This document shows, one piece after another, positions 17,866-26,154 of a stretch of 64,000 bases of DNA (its first letter is position 1; the number at the start of each line of letters is the position of its first letter). The notes beneath the pieces were generated by a model. It saw nothing but the letters and a program-made list of their open reading frames with translations, had not been told where the DNA came from and searched no databases. Made by a program: the position numbers and the translations under genes. Origin of the DNA: Hyphomicrobiales bacterium (GTDB lineage Bacteria; Pseudomonadota; Alphaproteobacteria; Rhizobiales; OSC116); the NCBI GenBank assembly GCA_002401855.1, contig NVUH01000001.1, forward strand, positions 1 through 64,000, in the 5' to 3' direction.

Positions 17866-20055
17866 CTAACTATTATAATAATACGAATACTTTGTTTCAT
17901 ACATACCATAATATGCAGCTTGGACGCTATCTTGTTGTGTAATGATTGTAGAAATCATCAAGTCATCTTTAACTAATTTTAAAAGATTCAGCCCCACTAA
18001 AACATTCTTCTGACTAGTAGAAGCATGTTTGATTGCATAAACAATATGATCGACTTTTTTAGCAATGATTTGAGTGTCCACGACTAAGCCCACTGGTGGC
18101 GTGTCAATGATGATAACGTCATATCTTTCTCTTGCACTTTTAATAAAGTTATCAAGAGATGGTGCAAGAGTGAGTACGTCAGTTGCGGTTTTCATCGCAA
18201 CACCACTTAAAACAATATCCAATGTTGTTTCTTGTTCTGTAAAAATAATATTGTAGAAATCTTCTAAAACCCCATCATTTCTAATGATATCTTGGATGCC
18301 CTCTGTTTTTTCCAGACCCAAACGATCACATACGGCTGGGTGTCTAAAATCCAAATCAATAAGCAGCGTCTTTTTATTTGCTAACGCACAAGATCTAGCC
18401 AGAGATAGAGCCGTCGTTGTTTTGCCTTCGTGAGCCAGGGTCGATGTGATGGCAATCGTTTGTGCTCCTGGATCATCAGACCTATAATTGTCGAGGCCAA
18501 CGCGCAACATTCTTATTGCCTCAGAAAAGCGCGACAACGGTGCGTTGAGAATCGCGTTTTCTGTATCTGCATCAGCGTGTTTAGGGATGATGCTAATTGG
18601 GCGAATGCCAAGAACAGATTTAACTTGTTCTGAAGATGTAAATCCGCCAATCAATTTGTCCCGAACAATAGCGATAACTAAGCCCGCTAAAGTTGAAAAA
18701 ATAAACAATCCAATTATGAGCAATTTCTTGTTGGGTTTAACTGCTGAAATTGAAGGGAATGCTGTTGCTATTACCCTAACATCAGGAATTGATATGCCAA
18801 TTTTTTGCGCAACTTTATTGTAATTTATTGACTCAGACTCATACAAGTCACGTTTAGTTGCGGCGCTTTGAGACATTCTATAAAGAGCTAATGAAACATC
18901 TTGTGGTAAATCTTGTTCGGAAAATAAACGTTGTCTAATTGTTTTAATCTCAGAGATTTTTAGTTGCTCGTTCTTTATACTATTATTAAGGTTATCTCGT
19001 AGTTTGCTAGATAGGCTGACAAACTGATCGTCAATTTGTTTGAGTTCTTTTTCAAGATCAAATTGAGTGCTTTTGTCTAGTGACGAATCGTTCAATTGCG
19101 ATTGAATCGATTCAAACTGTTTAAATAGGTTATTTGCTTCACTATCGTTAGAGGAAGTGGCTAACAACAAGTAATCTTTTGATATTGAGGCACGGTTAAT
19201 ACGAGCTAATTTTAGCGTGGCTTCAAGTTTTTCACTTGTTTTTATTGAAATTTCTTTTCTTAAAACTTCAAGCTCCTCACGAACCTCTTGCGAACTAATT
19301 CTTGGTGATTGTTCAAATATGAAATTTTCAATCTGATGCTCATAATCTTGTATTTCTTCAGAGAGTCTGTCTAATTGCTCTTTGAGAATTAAGGCAGCAT
19401 CGCGAAATGAATCTGCTTTACTTTCGATTTTTTCAGTGAGGTATGAGTGTGTCAAACTGTTGGCAATAGTAGCAGCACGTTCAGAACTCTCGGATCGAAT
19501 GCCAATACTAATTACGTTAGTTCTTCGGGCTCTTGTAACATATAAATTACCAGAGAGCTTATTTATTAGAGTTGCAATATCTTGCCCAGACAAATCGTCG
19601 TAATTGCGGGGGCCGGTTTCTGCAAATTTGTCGGATGAAGTTGAAAATAAAGATAAGAATTTATCGAAAGTACTCTTCTTGTTAAAGTCGGCGGCATTCC
19701 ACAGCTGAAGGCGCTTTATAGTTCTTAATAATACCCTGTTCGACTTGATGATTTCAACTTCTGTATTGACTTTAAAATCAAAGCTACTACTCCCCCCACT
19801 TTCAAGATTCAGTCCCACTAATTTTGACTGGTTATTATCGATAACAACTTTAGCGGTTGATTGATATATTGACTGGAGGCTATAAATAATTGGCAAACCA
19901 ATAAACATAATCAAAAGAATAGCAGATAAGACATATTTTTTTTGTCTTATAATAATTGGCCAATATTCAAAAACACTGATCATTTCTGTATTGCTGCTGC
20001 CAAAAATATTAAATTTTGGCTCACTAAATTTAAAAACATCTTTATTATCGCTCAC
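17866..20055 (-). CDS. Wzz/GumC-type polysaccharide co-polymerase with bacterial tyrosine kinase domain
   Basis: The 729-residue protein has a Wzz domain framed by membrane helices at about residues 42-60 and 443-463, and a long periplasmic coiled coil at about 205-385. A cytoplasmic BY-kinase domain follows, with Walker A AHEGKTTTALSLA (541-553), Walker A' LLIDLDFRHP (565-573) and Walker B VIIIDTPPVG (647-656). The tail carries a tyrosine cluster (YYGMYETKYSYYY) that is autophosphorylated in Wzc/CpsD-type proteins. It controls chain length and couples polymerisation to export. No Wza-type outer-membrane exporter is present here, so that gene must lie elsewhere. The start follows GGAATCC with modest Shine-Dalgarno character. 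Confidence 0.9.
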   Translation of the reverse strand: MSDNKDVFKFSEPKFNIFGSSNTEMISVFEYWPIIIRQKKYVLSAILLIMFIGLPIIYSLQSIYQSTAKVVIDNNQSKLVGLNLESGGSSSFDFKVNTEVEIIKSNRVLLRTIKRLQLWNAADFNKKSTFDKFLSLFSTSSDKFAETGPRNYDDLSGQDIATLINKLSGNLYVTRARRTNVISIGIRSESSERAATIANSLTHSYLTEKIESKADSFRDAALILKEQLDRLSEEIQDYEHQIENFIFEQSPRISSQEVREELEVLRKEISIKTSEKLEATLKLARINRASISKDYLLLATSSNDSEANNLFKQFESIQSQLNDSSLDKSTQFDLEKELKQIDDQFVSLSSKLRDNLNNSIKNEQLKISEIKTIRQRLFSEQDLPQDVSLALYRMSQSAATKRDLYESESINYNKVAQKIGISIPDVRVIATAFPSISAVKPNKKLLIIGLFIFSTLAGLVIAIVRDKLIGGFTSSEQVKSVLGIRPISIIPKHADADTENAILNAPLSRFSEAIRMLRVGLDNYRSDDPGAQTIAITSTLAHEGKTTTALSLARSCALANKKTLLIDLDFRHPAVCDRLGLEKTEGIQDIIRNDGVLEDFYNIIFTEQETTLDIVLSGVAMKTATDVLTLAPSLDNFIKSARERYDVIIIDTPPVGLVVDTQIIAKKVDHIVYAIKHASTSQKNVLVGLNLLKLVKDDLMISTIITQQDSVQAAYYGMYETKYSYYYNS

Positions 20056-20410
20056 TTTGTGGATTCCTTAAATTTAATGCCAATATTTACAATAAGTAAC
20101 ATGCCTATAGTTATATATATGTAAACATCTAATAATGCTTTCTTAAAATACAATATTAATACAAAACACCCTAAATGATTACAAGTAATCATTACAAGAT
20201 AATAGATTTAATATGGTAAACAGATACATGAATTTCAATTAGGGTGAGCATTGAACAGCCCCTGATTTAGTAAACACTTCAGGTCTTCTGTAATTATTGC
20301 TGTTCAAAGTCTATCGGCGACAACATTGCGTTGTTACCATGTTTTCTTTTTGGGTTATAAAAAATTTAATACAATCGAATATATCCTGCCGAGTTACTTT
20401 GCGGTTTGCC
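20056..20410. other. Intergenic region upstream of the co-polymerase gene
   Basis: This 355-bp AT-rich stretch should hold the promoter of the co-polymerase gene. It also contains an IS-end-like sequence (20251-20307, separate entry). I see no gene. Confidence 0.5.
20251..20307. mobile_element. Possible IS3-family terminal remnant with inverted 9-bp ends
   Basis: The segment starts TTGAACAGC and ends GCTGTTCAA, a perfect 9-bp inverted repeat 39 bp apart. The interior bases CCCTGATTTAGTAAACACTT resemble the left ends of IS3-family elements, which often begin TGAAC.GCCC and continue into a ...ACACTT run. No transposase is present. It could be a solo end left by deletion or a very small non-autonomous element. 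The evidence is only visual. Confidence 0.35.
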
Positions 20411-21382
20411 TTAATCCAAAATTTGGATTGGTTTTTGGGTTAACTTTTGGGCGTTTTCTACGTGTTGAAGTAGACTCATGGTTGGTAATACGGTTGCGCC
20501 TGATACCAGAGGGGCATGGTTGGTTTTTACGGCATTTAAAAAATCTTTGACCACTTGAGCGTTATTATCCTGTTCGGAGGCAATGGGTTGGGTTCCTGCG
20601 CTGGTTGTAAAGGTGCCGGCTTTTATATCGAGGAAGTAGGTGTCTCGATCTGTTACGACCAAAATGTCGTGCATGTTTTGTTTTGAATAGTAGGAGCCTG
20701 TGCAGAGAATTGATTGATCCTTTTGGGTTTCGATTAGGATTGAAATATCCATCGAGATGCCTGTGTGAGGATCTGGGGCGGAAACGTGTTGGCTGATATT
20801 TTGAATTTCGGAGGTTGAATTTGTTCCTGTGAGCCAGAGACCGACATCGACCAAATGGGCGCCGTGATGCCATAATAAGTTATCTGTCCAACTTCGTTTG
20901 TAGCCAGTGCCGCCTATATTTTCTAACCGATGCATAAATATGCGGGAATGGACATGGCGGACGCGCTCGATGCCTGAATTCACTCGTTCAAGGAGGTCTA
21001 TATGCTCTTTTCTATGACGCATTGGGTGAACGACGCCTAGGCATAGTTGGCGTTGTTTAGCCTCGCGCTCTAGATCTCTTGCATCTTGGCTGCTCATGGC
21101 GATGGGGATTTCTACAAGCACGTGTTTTTGGCGTTGTATTGCCTTGCGTGCCATTGGCGCATGGGTTTCGCTTGGCCCTGCGATGATGACTATGTCAATT
21201 TCTGGGTCTTCCATGGCTTGATCGAAATCGGTGGTCCAATGTTTATAGCCGTGAATTTTGGCAAATTGCGACGTGGGTTCTGGGCGACGACCAACAAGGG
21301 TATGAAGTTGGCAGTCTGTTTCTTTTAGGCTAGTTGTGTGCCAATCTCCCATCATTCCGTGACCAACCATACAAATGTTCAT
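20411..21382 (-). CDS. Gfo/Idh/MocA-family oxidoreductase, LigC-like
   Basis: The 323-residue protein has an N-terminal Rossmann fold (CMVGHGMMGDWH) with the family signature KHVLVEIP, followed by the C-terminal sheet domain. It shares the block RSWTDNLLWHHGAHLVDVG with the LigC gene at 43261, where it reads RSWTDHLLWHHACHTIDLF, so the two are paralogues. LigC oxidises the hemiacetal of 4-carboxy-2-hydroxymuconate semialdehyde with NADP. This copy lies alone, 23 kb from the lig cluster and between the polysaccharide and sugar-acid regions. It may act on a related ring-cleavage product or another cyclic hemiacetal. Confidence 0.82.
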   Translation of the reverse strand: MNICMVGHGMMGDWHTTSLKETDCQLHTLVGRRPEPTSQFAKIHGYKHWTTDFDQAMEDPEIDIVIIAGPSETHAPMARKAIQRQKHVLVEIPIAMSSQDARDLEREAKQRQLCLGVVHPMRHRKEHIDLLERVNSGIERVRHVHSRIFMHRLENIGGTGYKRSWTDNLLWHHGAHLVDVGLWLTGTNSTSEIQNISQHVSAPDPHTGISMDISILIETQKDQSILCTGSYYSKQNMHDILVVTDRDTYFLDIKAGTFTTSAGTQPIASEQDNNAQVVKDFLNAVKTNHAPLVSGATVLPTMSLLQHVENAQKLTQKPIQILD

Positions 21383-21604
21383 TTTTTCTCCTGTTTAACG
21401 GATGAGTGGAAAATAACTTTATACTGCTTTTGAACCGTGAACTTACTTATAAGTTCTTAATATGCTAATTTGCTTGTTTTTACAAGGTTTTCACTCATCT
21501 TGGGGTTATTCAAATTTTACTGGTTGAGGGTTATAATTATTGGCTTGGATAGGCCATTTAATTGCGGCATTTAAATTCTCTTTATGATAAGTGTAAGGGC
21601 GGAC

Positions 21605-22771
21605 ATGTCAGAAATTCAGATTATTTTTTACGAAAAGCTTAGCCAAATGACCAATTCATCAGAGTTTGAAATATTTCTTACCACGCCTCCTGGTTTGGAG
21701 GCCTTTTTGCTGGAAGAAGTGAAAGAAGCTAAATTTAAGCGTGCCAATGCTATTGTTGGGGGCGTTACCATTGTTGGCGGATGGGATGAAGTTTGGCGGG
21801 CGAATTTGACTTTGCGTGGGGTGTCTAAAGTATTGGCGCGGTTTGGAGGGTTTCGCGCCTTTCATGTGGCGCAGCTTGATAAACGGGCAAGGAAATTTCC
21901 GTGGGGTGACATTTTGATGCCTGATAATCTGGTGAAAGTTGATGTTAGCACAAATAGGAAGAGTAAGATTTATCATGCGGGTGCTGCTGTGCAGCGTATT
22001 GAACGGGCTATTCTTGAAGAATTTGGGGCTAAAATAGCTTCCTCTATGGAAGAGGCTGAGATTGTGATTAAAGCCAGAATTGATGATAATAATATATTGT
22101 TTTCGGTAGATACATCTGGAGCGGGTTTGCACAAGCGTGGCCATAAACAAGCCATGGGCAAGGCGCCAATGCGCGAGACTATGGCGGCATTATTGCTGCG
22201 GGCTTGCCAATATACGGGCAGTGAGCCAGTTGTTGACCCGATGTGCGGGTCTGGGACTTTTTTAATTGAAGCGGCTGAAATATCGCGCAATATGATGGCT
22301 GGGCGGGCGCGTGAATTTGCATTTGAAAAGCTGGCTACTTATGACCAGAGCGCGGTGCAGCGCATTAAAGATGCTTGGGTTGAGCGCGAAAGTGAGCAAC
22401 ATTTTTATGGCTCTGACCGTAATGTGAATGTTATTGGTTTTTCGAACGACAATGCGGAACGGGCGGGGGTTCTTGATTTATGTAGCTTTAGCCCGACGCA
22501 AGTATCGAGCATTGAGCGGCCTGAAGGCCCTGCTGGTTTGGTGATTGTTAACCCGCCTTATGGCGCTCGCATTGGCAAAAAAAGGGATTTATTTGCGCTT
22601 TATAGCGCGTTTGGTGAGGTTATGCGCGAGCGATTTAAAGGCTGGCGGGTTGGGATGGTGACGAGCGATACTGAGCTTGCCAACGCCACAAAGCTTCCGT
22701 GGCTGCCCACTGGCGTGCCGATTGCGCATGGTGGCCTAAGGATAAAATTATTTCGGACAGATATTTTGTAA
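21605..22771 (+). CDS. THUMP-domain class I SAM-dependent RNA methyltransferase (RlmL N-domain/Trm14-like)
   Basis: The protein begins with a ferredoxin-like and THUMP RNA-binding part (FEIFLTTPPGLEAFLLEEV, typical start of the RlmL/YpsC group). A methyltransferase domain follows, with SAM motif DPMCGSGTFLIEA and catalytic NPPYG (VNPPYGARIG) that marks N2-guanine methylation. E. coli RlmL is a larger fusion; the roughly 390-residue form here corresponds to its N-terminal half, as is usual in alphaproteobacteria. It probably modifies a guanosine of 23S rRNA. Starts at 21584, 21605 and 21647 are all possible. I chose 21605 because AAGGGCGG lies just before it. It converges with otnI, 7 bp away. 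Confidence 0.88.
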   Translation: MSEIQIIFYEKLSQMTNSSEFEIFLTTPPGLEAFLLEEVKEAKFKRANAIVGGVTIVGGWDEVWRANLTLRGVSKVLARFGGFRAFHVAQLDKRARKFPWGDILMPDNLVKVDVSTNRKSKIYHAGAAVQRIERAILEEFGAKIASSMEEAEIVIKARIDDNNILFSVDTSGAGLHKRGHKQAMGKAPMRETMAALLLRACQYTGSEPVVDPMCGSGTFLIEAAEISRNMMAGRAREFAFEKLATYDQSAVQRIKDAWVERESEQHFYGSDRNVNVIGFSNDNAERAGVLDLCSFSPTQVSSIERPEGPAGLVIVNPPYGARIGKKRDLFALYSAFGEVMRERFKGWRVGMVTSDTELANATKLPWLPTGVPIAHGGLRIKLFRTDIL

Positions 22772-22778
22772 ATGTTGA

Positions 22779-23564
22779 TTAGCTATGGGACTTTAGCCAA
22801 TTGAGGCCAGCAATGGTTTCGCCTGCGGGGGTATATTCGCATCCTATAAAACCATCATAATTGATTTCGGCTAGAGCTTGGCGGACTGATATGAAATCTA
22901 TGGTGCCGCTGCCTGGTTCGTGGCGGTTTGGCACATCGGCTATGTGAATGTGTGAAATGATATCGGCATGTTGGTGAATGGTTGCGATGGGGTCATCGCC
23001 TACTGAAACGGTGTGGAAAACATCTAGTAGGAGGCCGATGTTTTTGTGGCCTGCTTGTTTGATGGCGGTGGCGGATTCTGCGGCGGTTGATAGATAATAA
23101 TTTGGCACGGAGATGGGATTCATGGCTTCGACTATTATTTGAATGCCGCGTTGTTCGGCTTGGGTGGCGGCGTAGTTTAGGTTTTCTAAGTAGCAATCTT
23201 TGTGTGCGTTTGTGCGCTCTTGTTGCGGCAGGACACCTGCCATGGCGTGCAGCATTTTAACGCCGATGGTTTCGGCATAATCTAGGCCTTCGGCGACTGA
23301 GGCTTTGAATTCATCGCGCCTATTGGGCAGGATGGCGATGCCTTTTTCGCCTGCTGCGGCATTGCCTGATTTTAAGCCGAATTGCACATATGGTAATTCG
23401 ATGCGTTTGAGCCATTTGGCCATTTCGGTGGCTGGTACTGCATAGGGGGATGGGGCTTCGACGGCAGAAAAACCCTTGGTGGCGGCAAGGACGAAGCGTT
23501 TTTCAAATTCTACCTCGGTGAATAAATAGCCTAAATGGGCGCTGTATTTGGGCTTGAAATTCAT
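22779..23564 (-). CDS. otnI: 2-oxo-tetronate isomerase / hydroxypyruvate isomerase family (OtnI)
   Basis: The 261-residue TIM-barrel protein has the Hyi/xylose-isomerase-like signatures IIVEAMNP, IGLLLDVFHT, ISHIHIADVP and FIGCEYTPAG, whose Glu, Asp, His and Glu side chains bind the divalent metal. It lies 9 bp after otnC and shares the operon with otnK. In characterised four-carbon sugar-acid pathways OtnI converts 2-oxo-tetronate to 3-oxo-tetronate, the substrate of OtnK. Hydroxypyruvate isomerase from glyoxylate metabolism is the close alternative by sequence, but no gcl or glxR gene is nearby. It is the last gene of a six-gene minus-strand operon. Confidence 0.85.
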   Translation of the reverse strand: MNFKPKYSAHLGYLFTEVEFEKRFVLAATKGFSAVEAPSPYAVPATEMAKWLKRIELPYVQFGLKSGNAAAGEKGIAILPNRRDEFKASVAEGLDYAETIGVKMLHAMAGVLPQQERTNAHKDCYLENLNYAATQAEQRGIQIIVEAMNPISVPNYYLSTAAESATAIKQAGHKNIGLLLDVFHTVSVGDDPIATIHQHADIISHIHIADVPNRHEPGSGTIDFISVRQALAEINYDGFIGCEYTPAGETIAGLNWLKSHS

Positions 23565-23573
23565 TTTTTTCTC

Positions 23574-24215
23574 CTAATTTGGAAAAGCTTTATTTAGATC
23601 GGCGATTTGTTCGGGGGTGAGTGGGCTGGTTTTATGTTGTGCCAATAGTAAGAATATTTTTGCGGTTTCTTCTAATTCTTCATATGCCCAAGTTGCATCG
23701 TTAAGCGATTTTCCTGCTACAATTGGGCCGTGATTGGCGAGTAACATGGCGTGGCTATGTTTACTGGTTATGCGCACTGCATCTGCTAGTGCCTTATCGC
23801 CTGGGCGGTAGTAGGGAACGAGCGGTAATTTGCCGATTTTCATTTGTTGATAGGCGGTTAGGGTGGGTAAAATATTATCGGGGTTTTTGTGGCACATGCA
23901 GCTGATTGCCACGCAATGGGTGGAATGTAGGTGCACAATGGCGCGGGCGGTTGGGCGCTCTTCGTATACCGCTAGGTGGAAAAAGGCTTCTTTTGAAGGC
24001 TTATCGCCAGCTAATAATGTCGCGCCATCGGCGGCGACATGGCTTATGCGGGCTGGGTCTAAATGGCCTAGTGAGCTGTTGGTGGGGGTGATGAGAAATG
24101 AGCCATCGTCTAGGCGTTGCGAGAGATTGCCTGCGCTGCCAAGAGCCAGTTGGCGATTGTATAGGATTTCGCCCATGCGGGTGATTTCATCGCGGGCTTT
24201 GGTGTTTTCACTCAT
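23574..24215 (-). CDS. otnC: 3-oxo-tetronate 4-phosphate decarboxylase (OtnC, class II aldolase fold)
   Basis: The 213-residue protein is a class II aldolase/adducin-fold enzyme. Zinc ligands are visible as H95 and H97 in VHLHSTH and H162 in LANHGPIV, with E76 in SKEAFFH as the catalytic acid/base. In the OtnK-OtnC route it decarboxylates 3-oxo-tetronate 4-phosphate to dihydroxyacetone phosphate and CO2. Its start overlaps the end of otnK by 8 bp, a strong sign of coupled translation, and otnI follows 9 bp later. By fold alone it could be an L-fuculose-phosphate-type aldolase; the neighbours decide for OtnC. Confidence 0.88.
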   Translation of the reverse strand: MSENTKARDEITRMGEILYNRQLALGSAGNLSQRLDDGSFLITPTNSSLGHLDPARISHVAADGATLLAGDKPSKEAFFHLAVYEERPTARAIVHLHSTHCVAISCMCHKNPDNILPTLTAYQQMKIGKLPLVPYYRPGDKALADAVRITSKHSHAMLLANHGPIVAGKSLNDATWAYEELEETAKIFLLLAQHKTSPLTPEQIADLNKAFPN

Positions 24216-25485
24216 TTGGACTTCCTTTTAACATTGTGACTGCGCGGGCGAAGAAATCATCGCCGCCGAAATTACCTGATTTTAATGCTAGCGCGATTCC
24301 GCGTTGCTCGGCAATTAATATCGGCACACCTGGGTCAATTTCTATGCCGATTTTTAGGGCGCCTAGGTTTAGCGCTTGGCTGACTGCGCCTGATGTTTCG
24401 CCGCCTGCTACGACCAGCCGCGTGACGCCATTAGCGACCAATTGTTTGGCTGTATCGGCGAATAGGTTATCTAATTTTTCTGAGACTTGTTGTTTGCCGA
24501 ATTTGGCTTGAATGGCGGTGACTTGTTGCGGTGTGCCTGATGAATATATGAGAGGTTTGTTGCCGAAATTGCTTTGGATAAAATCGCAGAGGGTGGCGAC
24601 ATTCATACTGCCATCCATGACTTTATTTATGTCTATTGCCAGTGTTGGGTGGTTTTTTGCGTGTATTTCGACTTGTTTGAGCGTTGCGCCTGAGCAGGAG
24701 CCTGCCAAAATGGCTTCGTGGCCGCTCATGCCGTATGGGGTTGGGGCGCTGCCTTTGGCTTTGGCTTGGGCGATGAAATTAGCAGGTAGACCGATGGCAA
24801 TGCCTGAGCCGCCTGTGAGTAATTTTGCTGTCGCGGCGGCTTTGCCGAGAATGATTAGATCTTCATCAGTTGCGGCATCGCAAATGACTAATGTTTCGCC
24901 TTGTTCGGCGGCTGTGGCCAATGCGGCTTGTACGGCCTTTGTGCCTTGGCGGACTATGTCACACGCGACGAGGCCGACAGGGTCTTGGCATTGTTGCTGT
25001 GTCCAACGGCGTAAATTGGCGTCGGTCATTGGGGTTTGGGGGTGGTTTTGCATGCCGCTTTCGTTGAGCAAGGTGTCGTTTACGAATAGATGGCCTTGGT
25101 GGACCGTGCGGCCAACAGTGGGAAATGCCGGGCAAACGATAACGCCTTTTACACCTATTTTATGCGCGAGGGCTTCGCCGACTTGGCCGATATTGCCTGC
25201 AGGTGAGGAATCGAATGTTGAGCAATATTTGAAGATGATTTGTTCGCAGCCTTGTGCTAGCAGCCACTCTAAGGCAGCTAGTGATTGTTTGATGGCATCG
25301 GCTGAAGGGCTGGAGCGGCTTTTTAGGGACACCACGCCAACCTCGACATCTGATGGGGCAGCATCGTTGGGAATGCCGAAAAATTGTGAGACGACTAACC
25401 CCGAATTTTGACCTAAACCTTTGGTAAGGGTATTTGCGATGTCACTTGCGCCTGTATAATCGTCGGCAATCACTCCAATTAACAT
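24208..25485 (-). CDS. otnK: 3-oxo-tetronate 4-kinase (OtnK, four-carbon acid sugar kinase)
   Basis: The 425-residue protein has both halves of the four-carbon acid sugar kinase family (former DUF1537). The N-terminal sugar-binding part shows IADDYTGASDIANTL and IIFKYCSTFDSSPAGN, and the C-terminal ATP-binding part shows LIYSSGTPQ and VVAGGETSGAVSQAL. It phosphorylates 3-oxo-tetronate at O4. It lies 12 bp after the racemase-like gene and overlaps otnC by 8 bp. Motifs and length are complete, so it should be active. The upstream sugar acid (for example threonate or erythronate) is set by the first oxidising enzyme, which differs from the known pathways. Confidence 0.9.
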   Translation of the reverse strand: MLIGVIADDYTGASDIANTLTKGLGQNSGLVVSQFFGIPNDAAPSDVEVGVVSLKSRSSPSADAIKQSLAALEWLLAQGCEQIIFKYCSTFDSSPAGNIGQVGEALAHKIGVKGVIVCPAFPTVGRTVHQGHLFVNDTLLNESGMQNHPQTPMTDANLRRWTQQQCQDPVGLVACDIVRQGTKAVQAALATAAEQGETLVICDAATDEDLIILGKAAATAKLLTGGSGIAIGLPANFIAQAKAKGSAPTPYGMSGHEAILAGSCSGATLKQVEIHAKNHPTLAIDINKVMDGSMNVATLCDFIQSNFGNKPLIYSSGTPQQVTAIQAKFGKQQVSEKLDNLFADTAKQLVANGVTRLVVAGGETSGAVSQALNLGALKIGIEIDPGVPILIAEQRGIALALKSGNFGGDDFFARAVTMLKGSPNE

Positions 25486-25497
25486 TTTTTCGACCTT

Positions 25498-26154
25498 TTA
25501 AAGTAGATTTTTCATGGCTAGAACAGCCGCGTCTGGGGCTGATAAAACGGGGATTGAAACTGCATCTTTGACCGCTTGCATGGCGCGGGATGTTGAGAAA
25601 TGGGCTAGCATTATGACGTCATACGCGGCGAATTTGGGTGCGGCTTCGCCAACGAGGCGATTGTGGGTTTCGGCATCGCCGCCTTTGAGGGCATCGATGG
25701 CATCTGGCACGACATAAACGTCTAATGTTGCGGTGCTGCCTAGCTGTTTTGCTAGTTGTTTGAATTCTTGTACCATGGTTGGCACGGCGGGAGCAAAAGT
25801 TGCTAACATGGCGATTTTATTGCCGGCTTTTAGTGCGGCCTTGAACATGGCTTCGTTGGGTTTTAGCACTGGAACTGGTAAAATATCGGCCATGGCTTCG
25901 ATGGCGGGGCCGAAGGCTGAGCAGGTGACTAGGATGCCGTCTGCACCCATGGCGTGGCCATATTTGCCAAAATTTACGAAGCGCTCGCTTAGTTCTGGGC
26001 TTAATTCTGCGCCTTCTTTGGCGCGGTCGGCGGATAGGCCGTCATCGAGCAGGTTAATGGCTTCGGCTTCTGGCCAGAGGCGTGCCATTGAGCTTAAAAT
26101 GGGATCCATCGCTACTGGTGTTGCGTGGAATAGAACGATGCGTTGTTTAGCCAT
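25498..26154 (-). CDS. Asp/Glu racemase-superfamily protein with only one catalytic-type cysteine
   Basis: The 218-residue protein has the two-domain Asp/Glu/hydantoin racemase fold. The N-terminal lobe carries C78 in ILVTCSAFG, the usual first catalytic position. Where racemases carry a second cysteine, this protein has LAHFSTSRA (about 183-191), and there is no other cysteine in the chain. True cofactor-independent racemases need both. One-cysteine relatives include arylmalonate decarboxylase and maleate isomerase-like enzymes with altered chemistry. It is encoded between the ModA-like gene, which ends at the preceding base, and otnK. It may epimerise, isomerise or decarboxylate a sugar-acid intermediate, but this is a guess from context. 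Confidence 0.75.
   Translation of the reverse strand: MAKQRIVLFHATPVAMDPILSSMARLWPEAEAINLLDDGLSADRAKEGAELSPELSERFVNFGKYGHAMGADGILVTCSAFGPAIEAMADILPVPVLKPNEAMFKAALKAGNKIAMLATFAPAVPTMVQEFKQLAKQLGSTATLDVYVVPDAIDALKGGDAETHNRLVGEAAPKFAAYDVIMLAHFSTSRAMQAVKDAVSIPVLSAPDAAVLAMKNLL

Noticed and set aside
17622-17942. A 106-codon plus-strand frame next to the co-polymerase gene
   Set aside because: It overlaps the end of the well-supported minus-strand gene and gives a low-complexity translation; more likely chance in AT-rich DNA.
22779-23564. Hydroxypyruvate isomerase of glyoxylate metabolism
   Set aside because: No gcl or tartronate semialdehyde reductase gene nearby; otnK and otnC in the same operon favour OtnI.
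24512-25411. A 299-codon open frame on the plus strand
   Set aside because: It lies exactly antisense to otnK, whose motifs are clear; the frame is a by-product of codon bias and its translation is alanine/proline/cysteine-rich without family motifs.
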